A stretch of 38,502 bases of DNA from Crocinitomix sp. (GCA_030836155.1 JAURQI010000090.1:1-38502); one strand, 5' to 3'; positions 1-10,233 are shown, counted from the stretch's first letter. The notes: generated by a model from the letters alone, not told the origin. Numbers and translations: made by a program.

Positions 1-874
1 CACGTGCTCGTAATTTTGAAACCGTGGTTATGATATCATCCGTTGCTACAGCAATATGCTGTACACCTGGTCCTTCGTAAAAATCGAGATATTCTTCAAT
101 TTGGGACTTTTTCTTTCCTTCAGCAGGCTCGTTAATCGGAAACTTGATTCGACCATTACCATTACTCATCACCTTACTCATAAGGGCTGAATATTCTGTA
201 TGTATCTGCTTATCATCAAAAGACAAAAAGTTCACAAAGCCCATTACGTCTTCATACCACTTTACCCAAGTATTCATTTCATTCCACCCAACATTACCAA
301 CCATATGGTCAATAAATTTCAAGCCAACTGGCTCTGGATTGTATTCAGACTCCCATTTTGTAAAACCAGGTAGAAAAGAGCCGTTATAGTTTTTTCTTTC
401 CACAAACATGTGAACCGTTTCCCCGTAGGTAAATATGCCTGCTCGAACAACTTCGCCATCTGCATCTTTCTCTATTGTCGGCTCCATGAATGATTTAGCT
501 CCTCTTTTTGTCGTTTCTTCCCAAGCTAGTTTAGCATCCTCTACCCATAATGCAACAACCTTCACGCCATCTCCGTGCTTAACAATATGTTCGTTGATCC
601 GTGAAGAAGAATTTAAAGGAGTGGTTAATACAAGTCGAATTTTGTCTTGTACCACCACATAAGAGGTGTATTCTCTTGAACCGGTTTCTAATCCTTTGTA
701 TGCATATGATTGAAAACCAAATGCCGATTTGTAGAAATGCGCAGCTTGTTTTGCATTTCCTACATAAAACTCTACATAATCGGTTCCTAACAGCGGCAAA
801 AAGTCTTGTGCGCCTTCAAAAATTTTTTCTAATCCGTAACCGACGGATTTTAATGATTTATTATCTGTACTCAT
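1..874 (-). CDS. hppD: 4-hydroxyphenylpyruvate dioxygenase (C-terminus cut off by window start)
   Basis: Reverse-strand reading from ATG at 874: MSTDNKSLKSVGYGLEKIFEGAQDFLPLLGTDYVEFYVGNAKQAAHFYKSAFGFQSYAYKGLETG..., with ...GPGVQHIAVATDDI... later; typical HPPD. Open to the window edge, so absent from the ORF track. Confidence 0.93.
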   Translation of the reverse strand, partial: MSTDNKSLKSVGYGLEKIFEGAQDFLPLLGTDYVEFYVGNAKQAAHFYKSAFGFQSYAYKGLETGSREYTSYVVVQDKIRLVLTTPLNSSSRINEHIVKHGDGVKVVALWVEDAKLAWEETTKRGAKSFMEPTIEKDADGEVVRAGIFTYGETVHMFVERKNYNGSFLPGFTKWESEYNPEPVGLKFIDHMVGNVGWNEMNTWVKWYEDVMGFVNFLSFDDKQIHTEYSALMSKVMSNGNGRIKFPINEPAEGKKKSQIEEYLDFYEGPGVQHIAVATDDIITTVSKLRAR

Positions 875-890
875 GGTTTAATGTTTTAGG

Positions 891-2048
891 TTAGTGTAGC
901 CAAGACTTGTAATAATCATCAAGCTCTAAATCCATGGCTTGTTTCGTTAATTTTAGTGGTTTAAATGTGTCCACCATCACTGCAAGTTCCAACGTTTCTT
1001 TCTGTCCGATACTTCTTTCATAAGCACCAGGGTGAGGTCCATGTGGGATACCTGCTGGATGTAAAGTGATTTGTCCTTTTTCGATATTGTTTCTGCTCAT
1101 AAAGTCACCGTCTACATAATATAAGACCTCGTCTGAGTCAATATTACTATGATTATAGGGAGCAGGGATAGCTTCTGGGTGATAATCATAAAGACGAGGA
1201 ACGAATGAGCAGATGACAAACGCATCAGTTTCAAAAGTTTGGTGTATCGGTGGAGGCAAATGCACACGGCCAGTAATCGGTTCGAAATCATGAATCGAAA
1301 AAGCATATGGGTAATTAAATCCATCCCAGCCTGCTACATCAAATGGATGATGGCCGTACGTGTAATTGTATAGAATACCTTGCTTTTTGATTTTGACGAG
1401 GAAGTCGCCGGTTTCATCATGCGTTACAAGTTCTGAAGGTGGACGGAAGTCGCGCTCGCAAAAAGGCGAATGTTCTAATAATTGTCCAAACCAATTGCGA
1501 TACCGTTTTGGCGTATAGATCGGTCTAAAAGATTCGACGATAAACAAACGATTTGAACTCGTTTCAAATTCAATTTGATAAATCATGCCTCTCGGCACCA
1601 CTAAATAGTCTCCATATTTGAAAGGGATATTCCCCAACTGTGTTTTAAGCACACCGTTTCCTTCATGAATAAAAATAACTTCATCAGCATCCGCGTTTTT
1701 ATAGAAATAGTCGGTCAGTGACTTTTGGGGTGAAGCTAACACGATATGACAATCGCTGTTCACCAATACGGGTACCCGACTTTCAAGGAAGTCCTCCTTT
1801 GGAGCTACTTTATATCCTTGCAAACTGCGCATTTGAAGATCTTTATCTAATGCGATTTCAGGATTTAAGTCAACCTTGTCGCCAACATTTTTTACAATCG
1901 TTGGTGGGTGAAGGTGGTATAATAGAGATGACATACCATCGAATCCAATCGTTCCGAACAGCTGCTCGTGATGCAATTTTCCGTTTTCTTTGCGAAAAAT
2001 CGTATGTCGTTTGTGAGGAATCTTCCCCATTTTATGATAAAAAGGCAT
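891..2048 (-). CDS. hmgA: homogentisate 1,2-dioxygenase
   Basis: 385 aa, MPFYHKMGKIPHKRHTIFRKENGKLHHEQLFGTIGFDGMSSLLYHLHPPT...; 16-bp gap to hppD, same strand (tyrosine catabolism operon). Confidence 0.93.
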   Translation of the reverse strand: MPFYHKMGKIPHKRHTIFRKENGKLHHEQLFGTIGFDGMSSLLYHLHPPTIVKNVGDKVDLNPEIALDKDLQMRSLQGYKVAPKEDFLESRVPVLVNSDCHIVLASPQKSLTDYFYKNADADEVIFIHEGNGVLKTQLGNIPFKYGDYLVVPRGMIYQIEFETSSNRLFIVESFRPIYTPKRYRNWFGQLLEHSPFCERDFRPPSELVTHDETGDFLVKIKKQGILYNYTYGHHPFDVAGWDGFNYPYAFSIHDFEPITGRVHLPPPIHQTFETDAFVICSFVPRLYDYHPEAIPAPYNHSNIDSDEVLYYVDGDFMSRNNIEKGQITLHPAGIPHGPHPGAYERSIGQKETLELAVMVDTFKPLKLTKQAMDLELDDYYKSWLH

Positions 2049-2189
2049 ATATAATCCGTTTTAAAGTGATATGAATGAATAATCGAACTCGTTTAATGAG
2101 TCGATCATTCGGGATCTCTTTTGATGAGATATTTTAGTAATATGGGAAGCGATTCAAATATTCGTTTCATCTTACTTTCACTATTTTAA

Positions 2190-2197
2190 CAAAGATA
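2190..2197 (-). promoter_or_regulatory. Bacteroidota -7 element (TATCTTTG on minus strand) for hmgA-hppD
   Basis: + strand CAAAGATA = reverse complement of TATCTTTG (TAnnTTTG consensus). Confidence 0.6.
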
Positions 2198-2220
2198 AAG
2201 AAAGTTAAGACTTTTTTCAA

Positions 2221-2232
2221 TGACAATTGTCA
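2221..2232. promoter_or_regulatory. perfect 12-bp palindrome TGACAATTGTCA between divergent promoters (candidate operator)
   Basis: Perfect dyad between the hmgA -7 element (2190-2197, minus) and the TDH -7 element (2253-2260, plus). Confidence 0.5.
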
Positions 2233-2252
2233 GTTCCTTATTGAAATAAATC

Positions 2253-2260
2253 TATTTTTG
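2253..2260 (+). promoter_or_regulatory. Bacteroidota -7 element TATTTTTG for the epimerase/TDH gene
   Basis: TAnnTTTG match 26 nt upstream of the ATG at 2286. Confidence 0.55.
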
Positions 2261-2285
2261 TTAAAGGTTGAAAAGAAACTATACT

Positions 2286-3242
2286 ATGAAAAAAATTCTC
2301 GTTGTTGGTGCTTCCGGTCAGATTGGAACAGAGTTGGTGGTCGCTTTAAGAAGTAAATTTGGTAATGAAAATGTAATTGCTTCAGATATAAAGGATGAAA
2401 TAAAACCTGCTCTTCAGAATGGGCCATATGAAAAGTTGGATATTATGGATGCCAGTCAGTTAAAAACAATTGTGTCAAAACATGGAATTACAGAGATATA
2501 TCAGCTAGCAGCGCTATTGTCAGCAACTGCAGAAAAGCATCCTGACTTTGCTTGGAAATTGAATATGGAAGGATTGTTCAATGTGCTCAATCTAGCAAAA
2601 GAGGGAACGATTAAAAAGATTTTTTGGCCGAGTTCAATCGCTGTGTTTGGCCCAAACACACCAAAAACAAACACACCTCAGTATACGATTATGGAGCCGT
2701 CAACGGTATACGGAATCAGTAAATTGGCAGGTGAGCGCTGGTGTGAATATTATGCAACGCAATTTGACGTCGACGTGAGAAGTATTCGTTACCCTGGTTT
2801 AATATCGTATACGTCTTTACCCGGCGGAGGAACAACAGATTATGCAGTTGAGATTTTTTATTCGGCAAAACGTGGAGAAGACTTTTCTTGTTTTTTAAAG
2901 GCAGACACTGCTTTACCAATGATGTATATGGATGATGCCATCCGCGCGACAATTTCGTTAATGGAATCGCCAAAAGAAGATGTTAAGATTCGATCTTCCT
3001 ACAATCTTGCGGGCATTTCATTTACTCCAGCAGAGATCGCAGCAGCAATACAAAAGTTTAAGCCTGATTTTCAAATCACTTATGATCCTGATTTCCGACA
3101 AAAAATCGCGGATTCATGGCCTGGCAGTATTGATGATAAAGCTGCTCAAGAACATTGGGGTTGGAAACCGAATTATGACCTTGAAAAAATGTGTAAAGTA
3201 ATGCTAGACAATGTACTTGAGCATGATTTTCAGGGGAGTTAA
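2286..3242 (+). CDS. NAD-dependent epimerase-type L-threonine 3-dehydrogenase
   Basis: MKKILVVGASGQIGTELVVALRSKFG... (Rossmann GxxGxxG), YGISKLAGE active-site YxxxK, SIRYPGLISY; resembles short-chain-type bacterial TDH. Start trimmed from track 2268 to ATG 2286. Confidence 0.8.
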   Translation: MKKILVVGASGQIGTELVVALRSKFGNENVIASDIKDEIKPALQNGPYEKLDIMDASQLKTIVSKHGITEIYQLAALLSATAEKHPDFAWKLNMEGLFNVLNLAKEGTIKKIFWPSSIAVFGPNTPKTNTPQYTIMEPSTVYGISKLAGERWCEYYATQFDVDVRSIRYPGLISYTSLPGGGTTDYAVEIFYSAKRGEDFSCFLKADTALPMMYMDDAIRATISLMESPKEDVKIRSSYNLAGISFTPAEIAAAIQKFKPDFQITYDPDFRQKIADSWPGSIDDKAAQEHWGWKPNYDLEKMCKVMLDNVLEHDFQGS

Positions 3243-3372
3243 AAAAATGATCGATTGAATAAATAAATTCATCCTTGAGTTTCAAGTATTAATCGAATTT
3301 TGATCGCGCAAATGAATATTTATTTGTAGATTGCTGTTGATAACCGAAAAACCAGATTACAACCCCCGAAAG

Positions 3373-4278
3373 ATGAAGAGATTATTACTATCCTTTTTAT
3401 TTATATTGTCACTGACATTGGCATTTGCCTCTGACTCATGGCTACACGCTGAGCCAAATGAATTTTGGCAGGAAGGCGAAGACTCAAATGGTCATCCCAA
3501 CAAAAAAGATGAGAATGGTCGTCAGGGAATGTGGACGATCTGGGGAAGAATGAAGCCCGACAAAGGATATCCTGAAGATGGTAAGATTGAAGAAGGTCCT
3601 TACGTTGATGATCGAAAAAATGGCGAATGGGTGAAGTTTCATAAGGACGGTAAGACTCCAAGGTTGAAAGGAATTTATGTTGATAATCGTCCAAACGGTG
3701 CCTATACAAAATATTACGAGAATGGTGTAAAAATGGAAGAAGGCAAGTTTACTTCGGGTAAGCAGGTTGAAGTATTCAGAAGGTATTACGATACAGGCAC
3801 AATGTCTCAAGAGAAGTTCTTTAATCAAGACGGTAAAGAAGACGGTAAAATACGTTATTTCCACCCCAATGGTAAAGTAGAATTTGAGTATACCAAAAAA
3901 GATGGGGTTACAACCGGTGAGGCTAAAAGATATTATCCAAATGGGGATGTGAAAGAAGTCATCATGTATAACAATGACGGAACAGTTGCTTCAAGAATAG
4001 AAAAAGAGCGCGTAAATCCAGCCTTTGATGCTAAACCTGAACCGGTAGCTCCTTCTTCAGATGCGCCTGATGGTACGAAAGGTACAACTAACGGTAAAAA
4101 ATTCAAGAAAAACGGATATAATAAAGTATACAATTCAGACCAAGAACTTTGGATGGACGGTGAGTTCAAGAACGGCAAGCTCTGGGATGGAAAGCTTTAT
4201 AAGTATGACGCTGACGGAATACTCCTAAAGATCCAAGTTTGGAAAACAGGAAAGTACCATTCAGACGGTCAACTATAA
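3373..4278 (+). CDS. YwqK-family MORN-repeat-variant protein with signal peptide
   Basis: Signal peptide MKRLLLSFLFILSLTLAFA; repeated motifs such as GPYVDDRKNGEWVKFHKDG, GAYTKYYENGVKMEEGKF, GKIRYFHPNGKVEFEY. Start ATG 3373 preferred to the track start. Confidence 0.75.
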   Translation: MKRLLLSFLFILSLTLAFASDSWLHAEPNEFWQEGEDSNGHPNKKDENGRQGMWTIWGRMKPDKGYPEDGKIEEGPYVDDRKNGEWVKFHKDGKTPRLKGIYVDNRPNGAYTKYYENGVKMEEGKFTSGKQVEVFRRYYDTGTMSQEKFFNQDGKEDGKIRYFHPNGKVEFEYTKKDGVTTGEAKRYYPNGDVKEVIMYNNDGTVASRIEKERVNPAFDAKPEPVAPSSDAPDGTKGTTNGKKFKKNGYNKVYNSDQELWMDGEFKNGKLWDGKLYKYDADGILLKIQVWKTGKYHSDGQL

Positions 4279-4301
4279 TAGAAATTAATAGTAAATTTGA
4301 A

Positions 4302-4334
4302 CCCGTCTTTCTCCAGTTTTGGAGAAAGACGGGT
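4302..4334 (+). terminator. rho-independent terminator
   Basis: CCCGTCTTTCTCC-AGTTT-TGGAGAAAGACGGG followed by TTTTTTT, downstream of the YwqK-like gene. Confidence 0.85.
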
Positions 4335-4357
4335 TTTTTTATGTTAAAGGAGAAGTC

Positions 4358-5836
4358 ATGTCTAAGGATTTAAAAATATATAATAGTTTATCAGGTGAAA
4401 AGGAAACGTTTGCCTCTATAGTCCCGAATCAGGTCGGCATGTATGTATGTGGACCGACGGTATACAGTGATGTTCATTTAGGTAATTGCCGAACTTTTAT
4501 CTCGTTTGATATGATCTACCGTTATCTCTTGCATCTCGATTATAAAGTGCGCTATATTCGAAACATAACGGATGCTGGTCATTTAGAAAATGATGCAGAT
4601 GAAGGAGAAGATAAGATCTCAAAAAAAGCGCGTCTTGAAGAATTAGAGCCAATGGAAATTGTTCAGAAGTATGCCACTGGATTCCATGATGTAATGCGCT
4701 TATTTAACGCACTCCCTCCAAGTATAGAGCCAACAGCGACAGGTCATATTATCGAACAAATTGAAATAACGAAATCAATTCTGGAAAAAGGATTGGCTTA
4801 CGAAAGTAATGGTTCGGTCTATTTTGATGTGATGAAGTACGATGAAACGAGTAACTACGGTGAGTTGTCAAAGCGAAAAATAGAAGATCTAATTTCAGGA
4901 TCGAGGGCATTGGATGGTCAACAGGAGAAAAGAAACCCTTTGGATTTTGCACTTTGGAAAAAGGCATCGCCCTCTCACATTATGCGATGGCCTTCACCTT
5001 GGAGTGATGGATTTCCTGGGTGGCATTTAGAATGTACAGCGATGTCTCACAAATACCTTGGAGATGAATTTGATATTCACGGAGGTGGAATGGATTTAAA
5101 ATTTCCCCACCATGAATGCGAGATAGCACAAGCAACGGCTTATACCGGGAAAAAACCGGTTAATTACTGGATGCATACCAATATGTTGACATTGAACGGT
5201 AAAAAAATGAGCAAGTCAACAGGGAATAATCTTCTTCCTTATGAGTTATTTTCTGGAGAAAATCAGAATATTGAAAAGGGATATCACCCGATGGTAGCTC
5301 GCTTTTTTATGATGCAGGCGCATTATAGAAGCGAGTTGGATTTCAGCTCAGATGCGTTAAACGCGTCCGAAAAAGGATTCGCTAAACTCATGTCAGGATT
5401 AGGTCTGGTGCCTAGCTTGAAGGTGTCAAGTGAAAGTTCTGAGAATGTTAAACAAATGATCGAAGGATTTTATGCGGCGATGAATGATGACTTCAATACG
5501 CCCATATTAATAGCACGTCTATTCGATGCTGTCACTTATATTAATAAAGTCAATGATCAAAAAGCTGAAATCTCAGCAGTGGATCGAGATGAATTGGCAA
5601 AAGTGATGCAAGAGCTCGTTTCTGATGTATTGGGGTTACAACCGATTTTAGCGTCAGGCTTATCAGATGATGCGAAAAACACCCTTGATGCGACAATGGA
5701 CATCATTCTGGAATTGAGGAAGAATGCTCGAGCAGCGAAAGATTGGGGAACTTCAGACCTTATTCGCGATAAATTAAAAGAAGCAGGGATTGTTGTCAAA
5801 GATGAACGTGAAGGAACGTCATGGAGTTTGCAATAA
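4358..5836 (+). CDS. cysS: cysteinyl-tRNA synthetase
   Basis: [18 protein letters not shown]..., [48 protein letters not shown] (KMSKS). Start ATG 4358; the track start 4319 lies inside the terminator. Confidence 0.95.
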   Translation: MSKDLKIYNSLSGEKETFASIVPNQVGMYVCGPTVYSDVHLGNCRTFISFDMIYRYLLHLDYKVRYIRNITDAGHLENDADEGEDKISKKARLEELEPMEIVQKYATGFHDVMRLFNALPPSIEPTATGHIIEQIEITKSILEKGLAYESNGSVYFDVMKYDETSNYGELSKRKIEDLISGSRALDGQQEKRNPLDFALWKKASPSHIMRWPSPWSDGFPGWHLECTAMSHKYLGDEFDIHGGGMDLKFPHHECEIAQATAYTGKKPVNYWMHTNMLTLNGKKMSKSTGNNLLPYELFSGENQNIEKGYHPMVARFFMMQAHYRSELDFSSDALNASEKGFAKLMSGLGLVPSLKVSSESSENVKQMIEGFYAAMNDDFNTPILIARLFDAVTYINKVNDQKAEISAVDRDELAKVMQELVSDVLGLQPILASGLSDDAKNTLDATMDIILELRKNARAAKDWGTSDLIRDKLKEAGIVVKDEREGTSWSLQ

Positions 5837-5902
5837 GGTTAAGGTCGTTTTTTTACTGAAAAAAGACTATTTTTGTCGCGATTTACAGATATACAAGAAG
5901 AA

Positions 5903-6601
5903 ATGAATAAAACGGAAGAATTACTCAGCATATTTGAACAGAAGTTTGTTGCTCACCCATGGCATGGTGTTTCTATTGGAGAAAACGCTCCTGAAGAAAT
6001 AAAAACATTCGTAGAAATCAATCCAACTGATCAGATTAAATACGAGATCGACAAAGAGAGTGGGCATATTTTTATTGACCGTCCTCAAAAATATTCGAAT
6101 ATCGTACCGGCTTTATATGGTTTTGTTCCCCAAACATATTGTGATAAAAAAGTAGCGGCTTTTTGTATGGAAAAAAGTGGGCGTGCTGATATTGTTGGAG
6201 ATGCAGACCCCCTTGATGTTATAGTTTTAACGGAGAGACACGTAGATCGCGGGAATATTTTAGTTGATTGCATTCCCGTTGGCGGATTTAGAATGATTGA
6301 TGGAGGCGAGGCTGATGATAAAATTATCGCTGTACTAAAAGATGATCAAGCTTACGGAGATATTCGAAATATTGAAGACCTACCGTCAAAGGTAGTTGAT
6401 CGCGTTAAACATTTCTTTTTAACCTATAAAGAAAACCCAAACAATGATGGTTCTGACAAGAAAGTGGAAATAACACATACCTACGGTCGGGATGAAGCTT
6501 TAGAGGTTATAAAACTGAGTAATGAGGATTATTTAGATGTTTATGGAGATATCAATAAACGATTTAAAGAAGCCTTATCTGCGGTCGTCTCAGAATCGTA
6601 A
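5903..6601 (+). CDS. ppa: inorganic pyrophosphatase
   Basis: MNKTEELLSIFEQKFVAHPWHGVSIG..., YGFVPQTYC, GDADPLDVIVL, VGGFRMIDGGEADDKIIAVL. The track TTG start (5873) lies within a -7 element (TATTTTTG 5868-5875), so ATG 5903 is preferred. Confidence 0.9.
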   Translation: MNKTEELLSIFEQKFVAHPWHGVSIGENAPEEIKTFVEINPTDQIKYEIDKESGHIFIDRPQKYSNIVPALYGFVPQTYCDKKVAAFCMEKSGRADIVGDADPLDVIVLTERHVDRGNILVDCIPVGGFRMIDGGEADDKIIAVLKDDQAYGDIRNIEDLPSKVVDRVKHFFLTYKENPNNDGSDKKVEITHTYGRDEALEVIKLSNEDYLDVYGDINKRFKEALSAVVSES

Positions 6602-6745
6602 TAAAAAACTTCCCGAAATAATCAACCATTTGCTTTTTGGTTGCGTATTAAGAGTGCAACCGTGAAGGTATAAATCCTGCTCCCAAAGAATATTTACAGT
6701 GAGGATTATGTATCTTTACCAAGTAGTTGACCGAAAAACTCAGAC

Positions 6746-9187
6746 ATGAAGAAAATAGTAGGATTTTTTATACTCTTTGTCAGTCTATTTAATACGGCAT
6801 CTGTTTTCGGACAGGTCGTAGTTTATACAGAAGACTTTGACGGGCCATTGACATGGTCAATTAATACAGATTTAACAGCTGAAGGAGCAAACCCAAACAC
6901 ATGGTATATTTCGTGTGAAGAAGAGGGTGTTGGTGCAGGAGTTTGCGGAACGGCTTGTGGAGCCGGGGATCAAACATTGCATATTGGTCCAAACCCTGTA
7001 CTTGGTGACCTGGGAGCAGCATATGCTGAAACGGGAGCTGGCTTAACTGGAACAAATCGAAGAGCAGAGTCGGGAGATATTTCAACGATAGGAGACGCAG
7101 ATTTAACCCTCGAGTTTGACATGATTGGATGGGGTAATGCTGATGATTTTGCCGAAGTTTTTTACAGTATTGATGGTGGTACAACATGGACTTCAATAGA
7201 TGGGCCACTAACCTCTTTCTGTTGCGGTGGTGTTCCTTGTACAGGTGTTGAGCAAGGCCTTTGGGAAACAAAGTCATATCCCTTACCGGCAGAATGCGAA
7301 GAGATAGCCAATTTGCGTATTAGTTTCGTTTGGCAAAATGTTGATGACGGAGTCGCGACAGATCCTTCTATTGCAATCGATAATTTGGTGATTGTTAAAG
7401 ACGTGGTTGTCGTAGATGGTGGTCCAACTGCATTATTTGATCCTGAAGATATAACCATATGTCAAGGTGAAACGATAACATATACTGATGCGAGTATAAC
7501 AGCAGACGTAATTACAGATTGGAACTGGGATTTCGAAGGAGGGACACCAGCAACAGCTTTAACTGTTGGTCCACATGATGTGACCTATACAACACCAGGT
7601 GTTTATACAACAACTTTAACCGTTACCGATGGTATTGGCTCACACGATACTTCTTTTACAGTAACCGTTTTGGACGGCCCTTATTCAGGAGAGTCAACAA
7701 GTATTGATCTCTGTGAAGGTGAAACCTTAGATTTAAATACATTGATTCCGGGTGCAGATGGTGGCGGAACATGGACTGAGACATCTGGTGTGCCGAGTGG
7801 TATGTTTGATGAACCAACAGGTGTTTTAGACGGATCAGGATTAACACCAGGAGATGTCTTTACTTTTGATTATGAAACTGGACCAGGTGTGGCACCTTGT
7901 GATTTTGTAGATGTTGCAACCATAACAGTGACGATAATAACTTGTGATGCATTAAACGCATCTTTTGAACCTTCTGAATACAGTGCATGTATCGGTGATT
8001 GTTTGACATTTACAGATTTGAGCACAGGAACCGGGATAACAGGTTGGGCTTGGACATTCACTGATCCAGATATTGGAGGTCCACTTACAGGGGCTGACCC
8101 TGGAGAGGTATGTTTTACCAACGAAGGAGCAGTGGATGTAACACTTACCATTACTGATGGTGTTACATTTGATGATACAACCATAACGATAACCGTATAT
8201 ACTTTACCTACAGTGAATGCAGAAGCTTCTGCTACCACCGTTTGTGTTGGAGGAGAGGTGACACTTTCAGGTACTGGAGATGCGCTTGGCTATACTTGGG
8301 ATGGTGGTGTAATCGATGGCACACCGTTTACAATTGATGCAACAACAACATTTACCGTTACAGGAGTTAACAATTTTGGTTGCGAAAATACAGACGAAAT
8401 TACGATTACAGTGATTGACTGTGAACCGTTATTGGTTGGCTTCACTTATGATGATATTGTATGTGTAGGAGATTGTCAAACCTTTGTTGATACTTCATTG
8501 GGCGTTCCTGTAACCTGGTTGTGGGATTTTGGTGGAGCTGTTGATCCTCCAACATCAGATGAAATGAATCCAACGGTTTGTTTTGATACGCCTGGTATCT
8601 ATGATGTTCAATTAACAGTAACTAATGCGATTGGAGAAAGTGCTTCGACTACGAACTCTATAACGGTATTTGAAAGTCCAACTGTTAGCGCAGCAACCGA
8701 TACAATCATTGAATTAGGAGGTACAGCGTTTTTAGTTGCTACGGGAAGTGTTCCAGATGCAGCTTATATCTGGACACCGGATGACTATTTGTCTTGTGAT
8801 GATTGTCAGACGACAACCGCAAGCCCTATTGACAGCATTACATATAAGGTTACTTTAAGGGATGTTAATGGATGTACTGCCACAGATTCCGTATTGGTTC
8901 TTGTAAACTTTGTTGAAGCCTTGGGTGTTGCGGATGCCTTCTCGCCAAATAATGACGGTGTGAATGACATCCTTTATGTACAAGGATTAGGATTGGCTGC
9001 TATGAAATTCTCTGTCTACAATAAGTATGGAGAGAAAGTCTTTGAATCACAAACGCAAAGTATCGGCTGGGACGGCACATTCCGTGGGCGACCACAAAAT
9101 GGTGGTGTGTTTACATGGGTTCTGGATTATACATTTGTTAATGGCAGTGGTGGGACATTAAAAGGAACCACCACGTTAATTAGATAA
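6746..9187 (+). CDS. secreted PKD-domain protein with T9SS type B (gliding-motility-associated) C-terminal domain
   Basis: Signal peptide MKKIVGFFILFVSLFNTASVFG; PKD-like repeats (TPGVYTTTLTVTDG, TPGIYDVQLTVTNA); C-term ADAFSPNNDGVNDILYVQG...MKFSVYNKYGEKVFESQ...GWDGTFRGRPQNGGVFTWVLDY. Confidence 0.88.
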   Translation: MKKIVGFFILFVSLFNTASVFGQVVVYTEDFDGPLTWSINTDLTAEGANPNTWYISCEEEGVGAGVCGTACGAGDQTLHIGPNPVLGDLGAAYAETGAGLTGTNRRAESGDISTIGDADLTLEFDMIGWGNADDFAEVFYSIDGGTTWTSIDGPLTSFCCGGVPCTGVEQGLWETKSYPLPAECEEIANLRISFVWQNVDDGVATDPSIAIDNLVIVKDVVVVDGGPTALFDPEDITICQGETITYTDASITADVITDWNWDFEGGTPATALTVGPHDVTYTTPGVYTTTLTVTDGIGSHDTSFTVTVLDGPYSGESTSIDLCEGETLDLNTLIPGADGGGTWTETSGVPSGMFDEPTGVLDGSGLTPGDVFTFDYETGPGVAPCDFVDVATITVTIITCDALNASFEPSEYSACIGDCLTFTDLSTGTGITGWAWTFTDPDIGGPLTGADPGEVCFTNEGAVDVTLTITDGVTFDDTTITITVYTLPTVNAEASATTVCVGGEVTLSGTGDALGYTWDGGVIDGTPFTIDATTTFTVTGVNNFGCENTDEITITVIDCEPLLVGFTYDDIVCVGDCQTFVDTSLGVPVTWLWDFGGAVDPPTSDEMNPTVCFDTPGIYDVQLTVTNAIGESASTTNSITVFESPTVSAATDTIIELGGTAFLVATGSVPDAAYIWTPDDYLSCDDCQTTTASPIDSITYKVTLRDVNGCTATDSVLVLVNFVEALGVADAFSPNNDGVNDILYVQGLGLAAMKFSVYNKYGEKVFESQTQSIGWDGTFRGRPQNGGVFTWVLDYTFVNGSGGTLKGTTTLIR

Positions 9188-9188
9188 T

Positions 9189-10214
9189 ATGAAAAAAGGG
9201 GTAGTCATTGCGGCATTGTTGGTAGCCGTATTTCAGACAAATGCGAATGCGCAGCAAGATCAGCATTTTAGCATGTTTACAGAGTCACAGCTGTATATGA
9301 ATCCTGCAGTAGCCGGATTTACACAAGGAGATATGCAATTGTTTACGAATTATCGTCTACAATGGAGTAATGTTTCGGATAATCCATATCAAACCATATC
9401 GGCTAGTTCTGATTGGCGTATGTTTGATCGCGGAGGGAATTATATGGGTGCAGGTGTGACGTTTTATAATGATGTGGCTGGCGTGCCTCAATATACCACT
9501 AACGTTATTGCGTTACCGTTTAACTACACATTAAGAGTTGATCGTAACAACTTAATTTCATTTGGTCTTCAGCCTGCTTGGTACCAGCGTGTCATCAAGA
9601 ATCAGGAGATGAACTGGTTTAATCAATGGACAGGTGTTGCATATGATCAGGGGATTGATAATGGAGAGCTGTTATTAAGTCAGAATTTTAACATCAGTCG
9701 ATTTGATATTGGAACTGGCTTTTACTGGGACAGCTACATCAGTCGTACGGCGAAATTAAGATTAGGAATCGCTGGACACCATTTGACTAAACAACGTATC
9801 AACTTAACAGAAGATGATGATCGTTTGTACCGTAAGTTGGTGATACACGGACAAGGAGAGTTTTTGATGGAAGAATCTGGTGTAACGATCTTACCAGCCT
9901 TTAGTGCGTTTTTACAGGGACCCAATAAGGAAATTAATTTTGGGTCAAATTTCCGTTTCTTATTAAAGAGTGGATCAAGAGCTACAAGCTATTTTGAAGA
10001 GATCACCTTCTCGACTGGAGCTTATTTCAGATGGGGAGATGCAATCGTCGTAAATGCAATTCTGGATTTATCAGGGTTTAGTTTTGGTGCTTCTTATGAC
10101 TTAAATGTTTCAGGACTTAATGTGGCTACAAAAGGAGTAGGAAGTATGGAGTTCTTTTTACGTTACCGCATCCAATTTGGAACACGTAACTTGAGAAACA
10201 ACCGAGTACATTAA
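9189..10214 (+). CDS. PorP/SprF-family type IX secretion outer-membrane protein
   Basis: Signal peptide, QQDQHFSMFTESQLYMNPAVAGF (family hallmark Q..q..sqY..n....NPA.aG); immediately downstream of the type-B CTD protein. Confidence 0.9.
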   Translation: MKKGVVIAALLVAVFQTNANAQQDQHFSMFTESQLYMNPAVAGFTQGDMQLFTNYRLQWSNVSDNPYQTISASSDWRMFDRGGNYMGAGVTFYNDVAGVPQYTTNVIALPFNYTLRVDRNNLISFGLQPAWYQRVIKNQEMNWFNQWTGVAYDQGIDNGELLLSQNFNISRFDIGTGFYWDSYISRTAKLRLGIAGHHLTKQRINLTEDDDRLYRKLVIHGQGEFLMEESGVTILPAFSAFLQGPNKEINFGSNFRFLLKSGSRATSYFEEITFSTGAYFRWGDAIVVNAILDLSGFSFGASYDLNVSGLNVATKGVGSMEFFLRYRIQFGTRNLRNNRVH

Positions 10215-10233
10215 ACCAATTATAATAGAATTT

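Noticed and set aside
144-894. Track ORFs on the + strand (144..389, 435..662, 601..894)
   Set aside because: Antisense to the clearly coding hppD reading frame; low-complexity translations with no recognisable domain.
5873-5902. TTG start for inorganic pyrophosphatase given by the track
   Set aside because: The codon lies inside a -7 promoter element (TATTTTTG 5868-5875); ATG 5903 fits family N-termini better.
6861-8238. Minus-strand ORFs opposite the PKD gene (6861..7277, 7162..7458, 7656..7847, 7870..8238)
   Set aside because: Shadow ORFs from the repetitive Thr/Gly/Val codon usage of the PKD repeats; no supporting motif.
7400-8900. PKD repeats as a possible DNA repeat or CRISPR-like array
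   Set aside because: Repetition is at protein level inside one continuous ORF; no regular identical DNA repeats with spacers.
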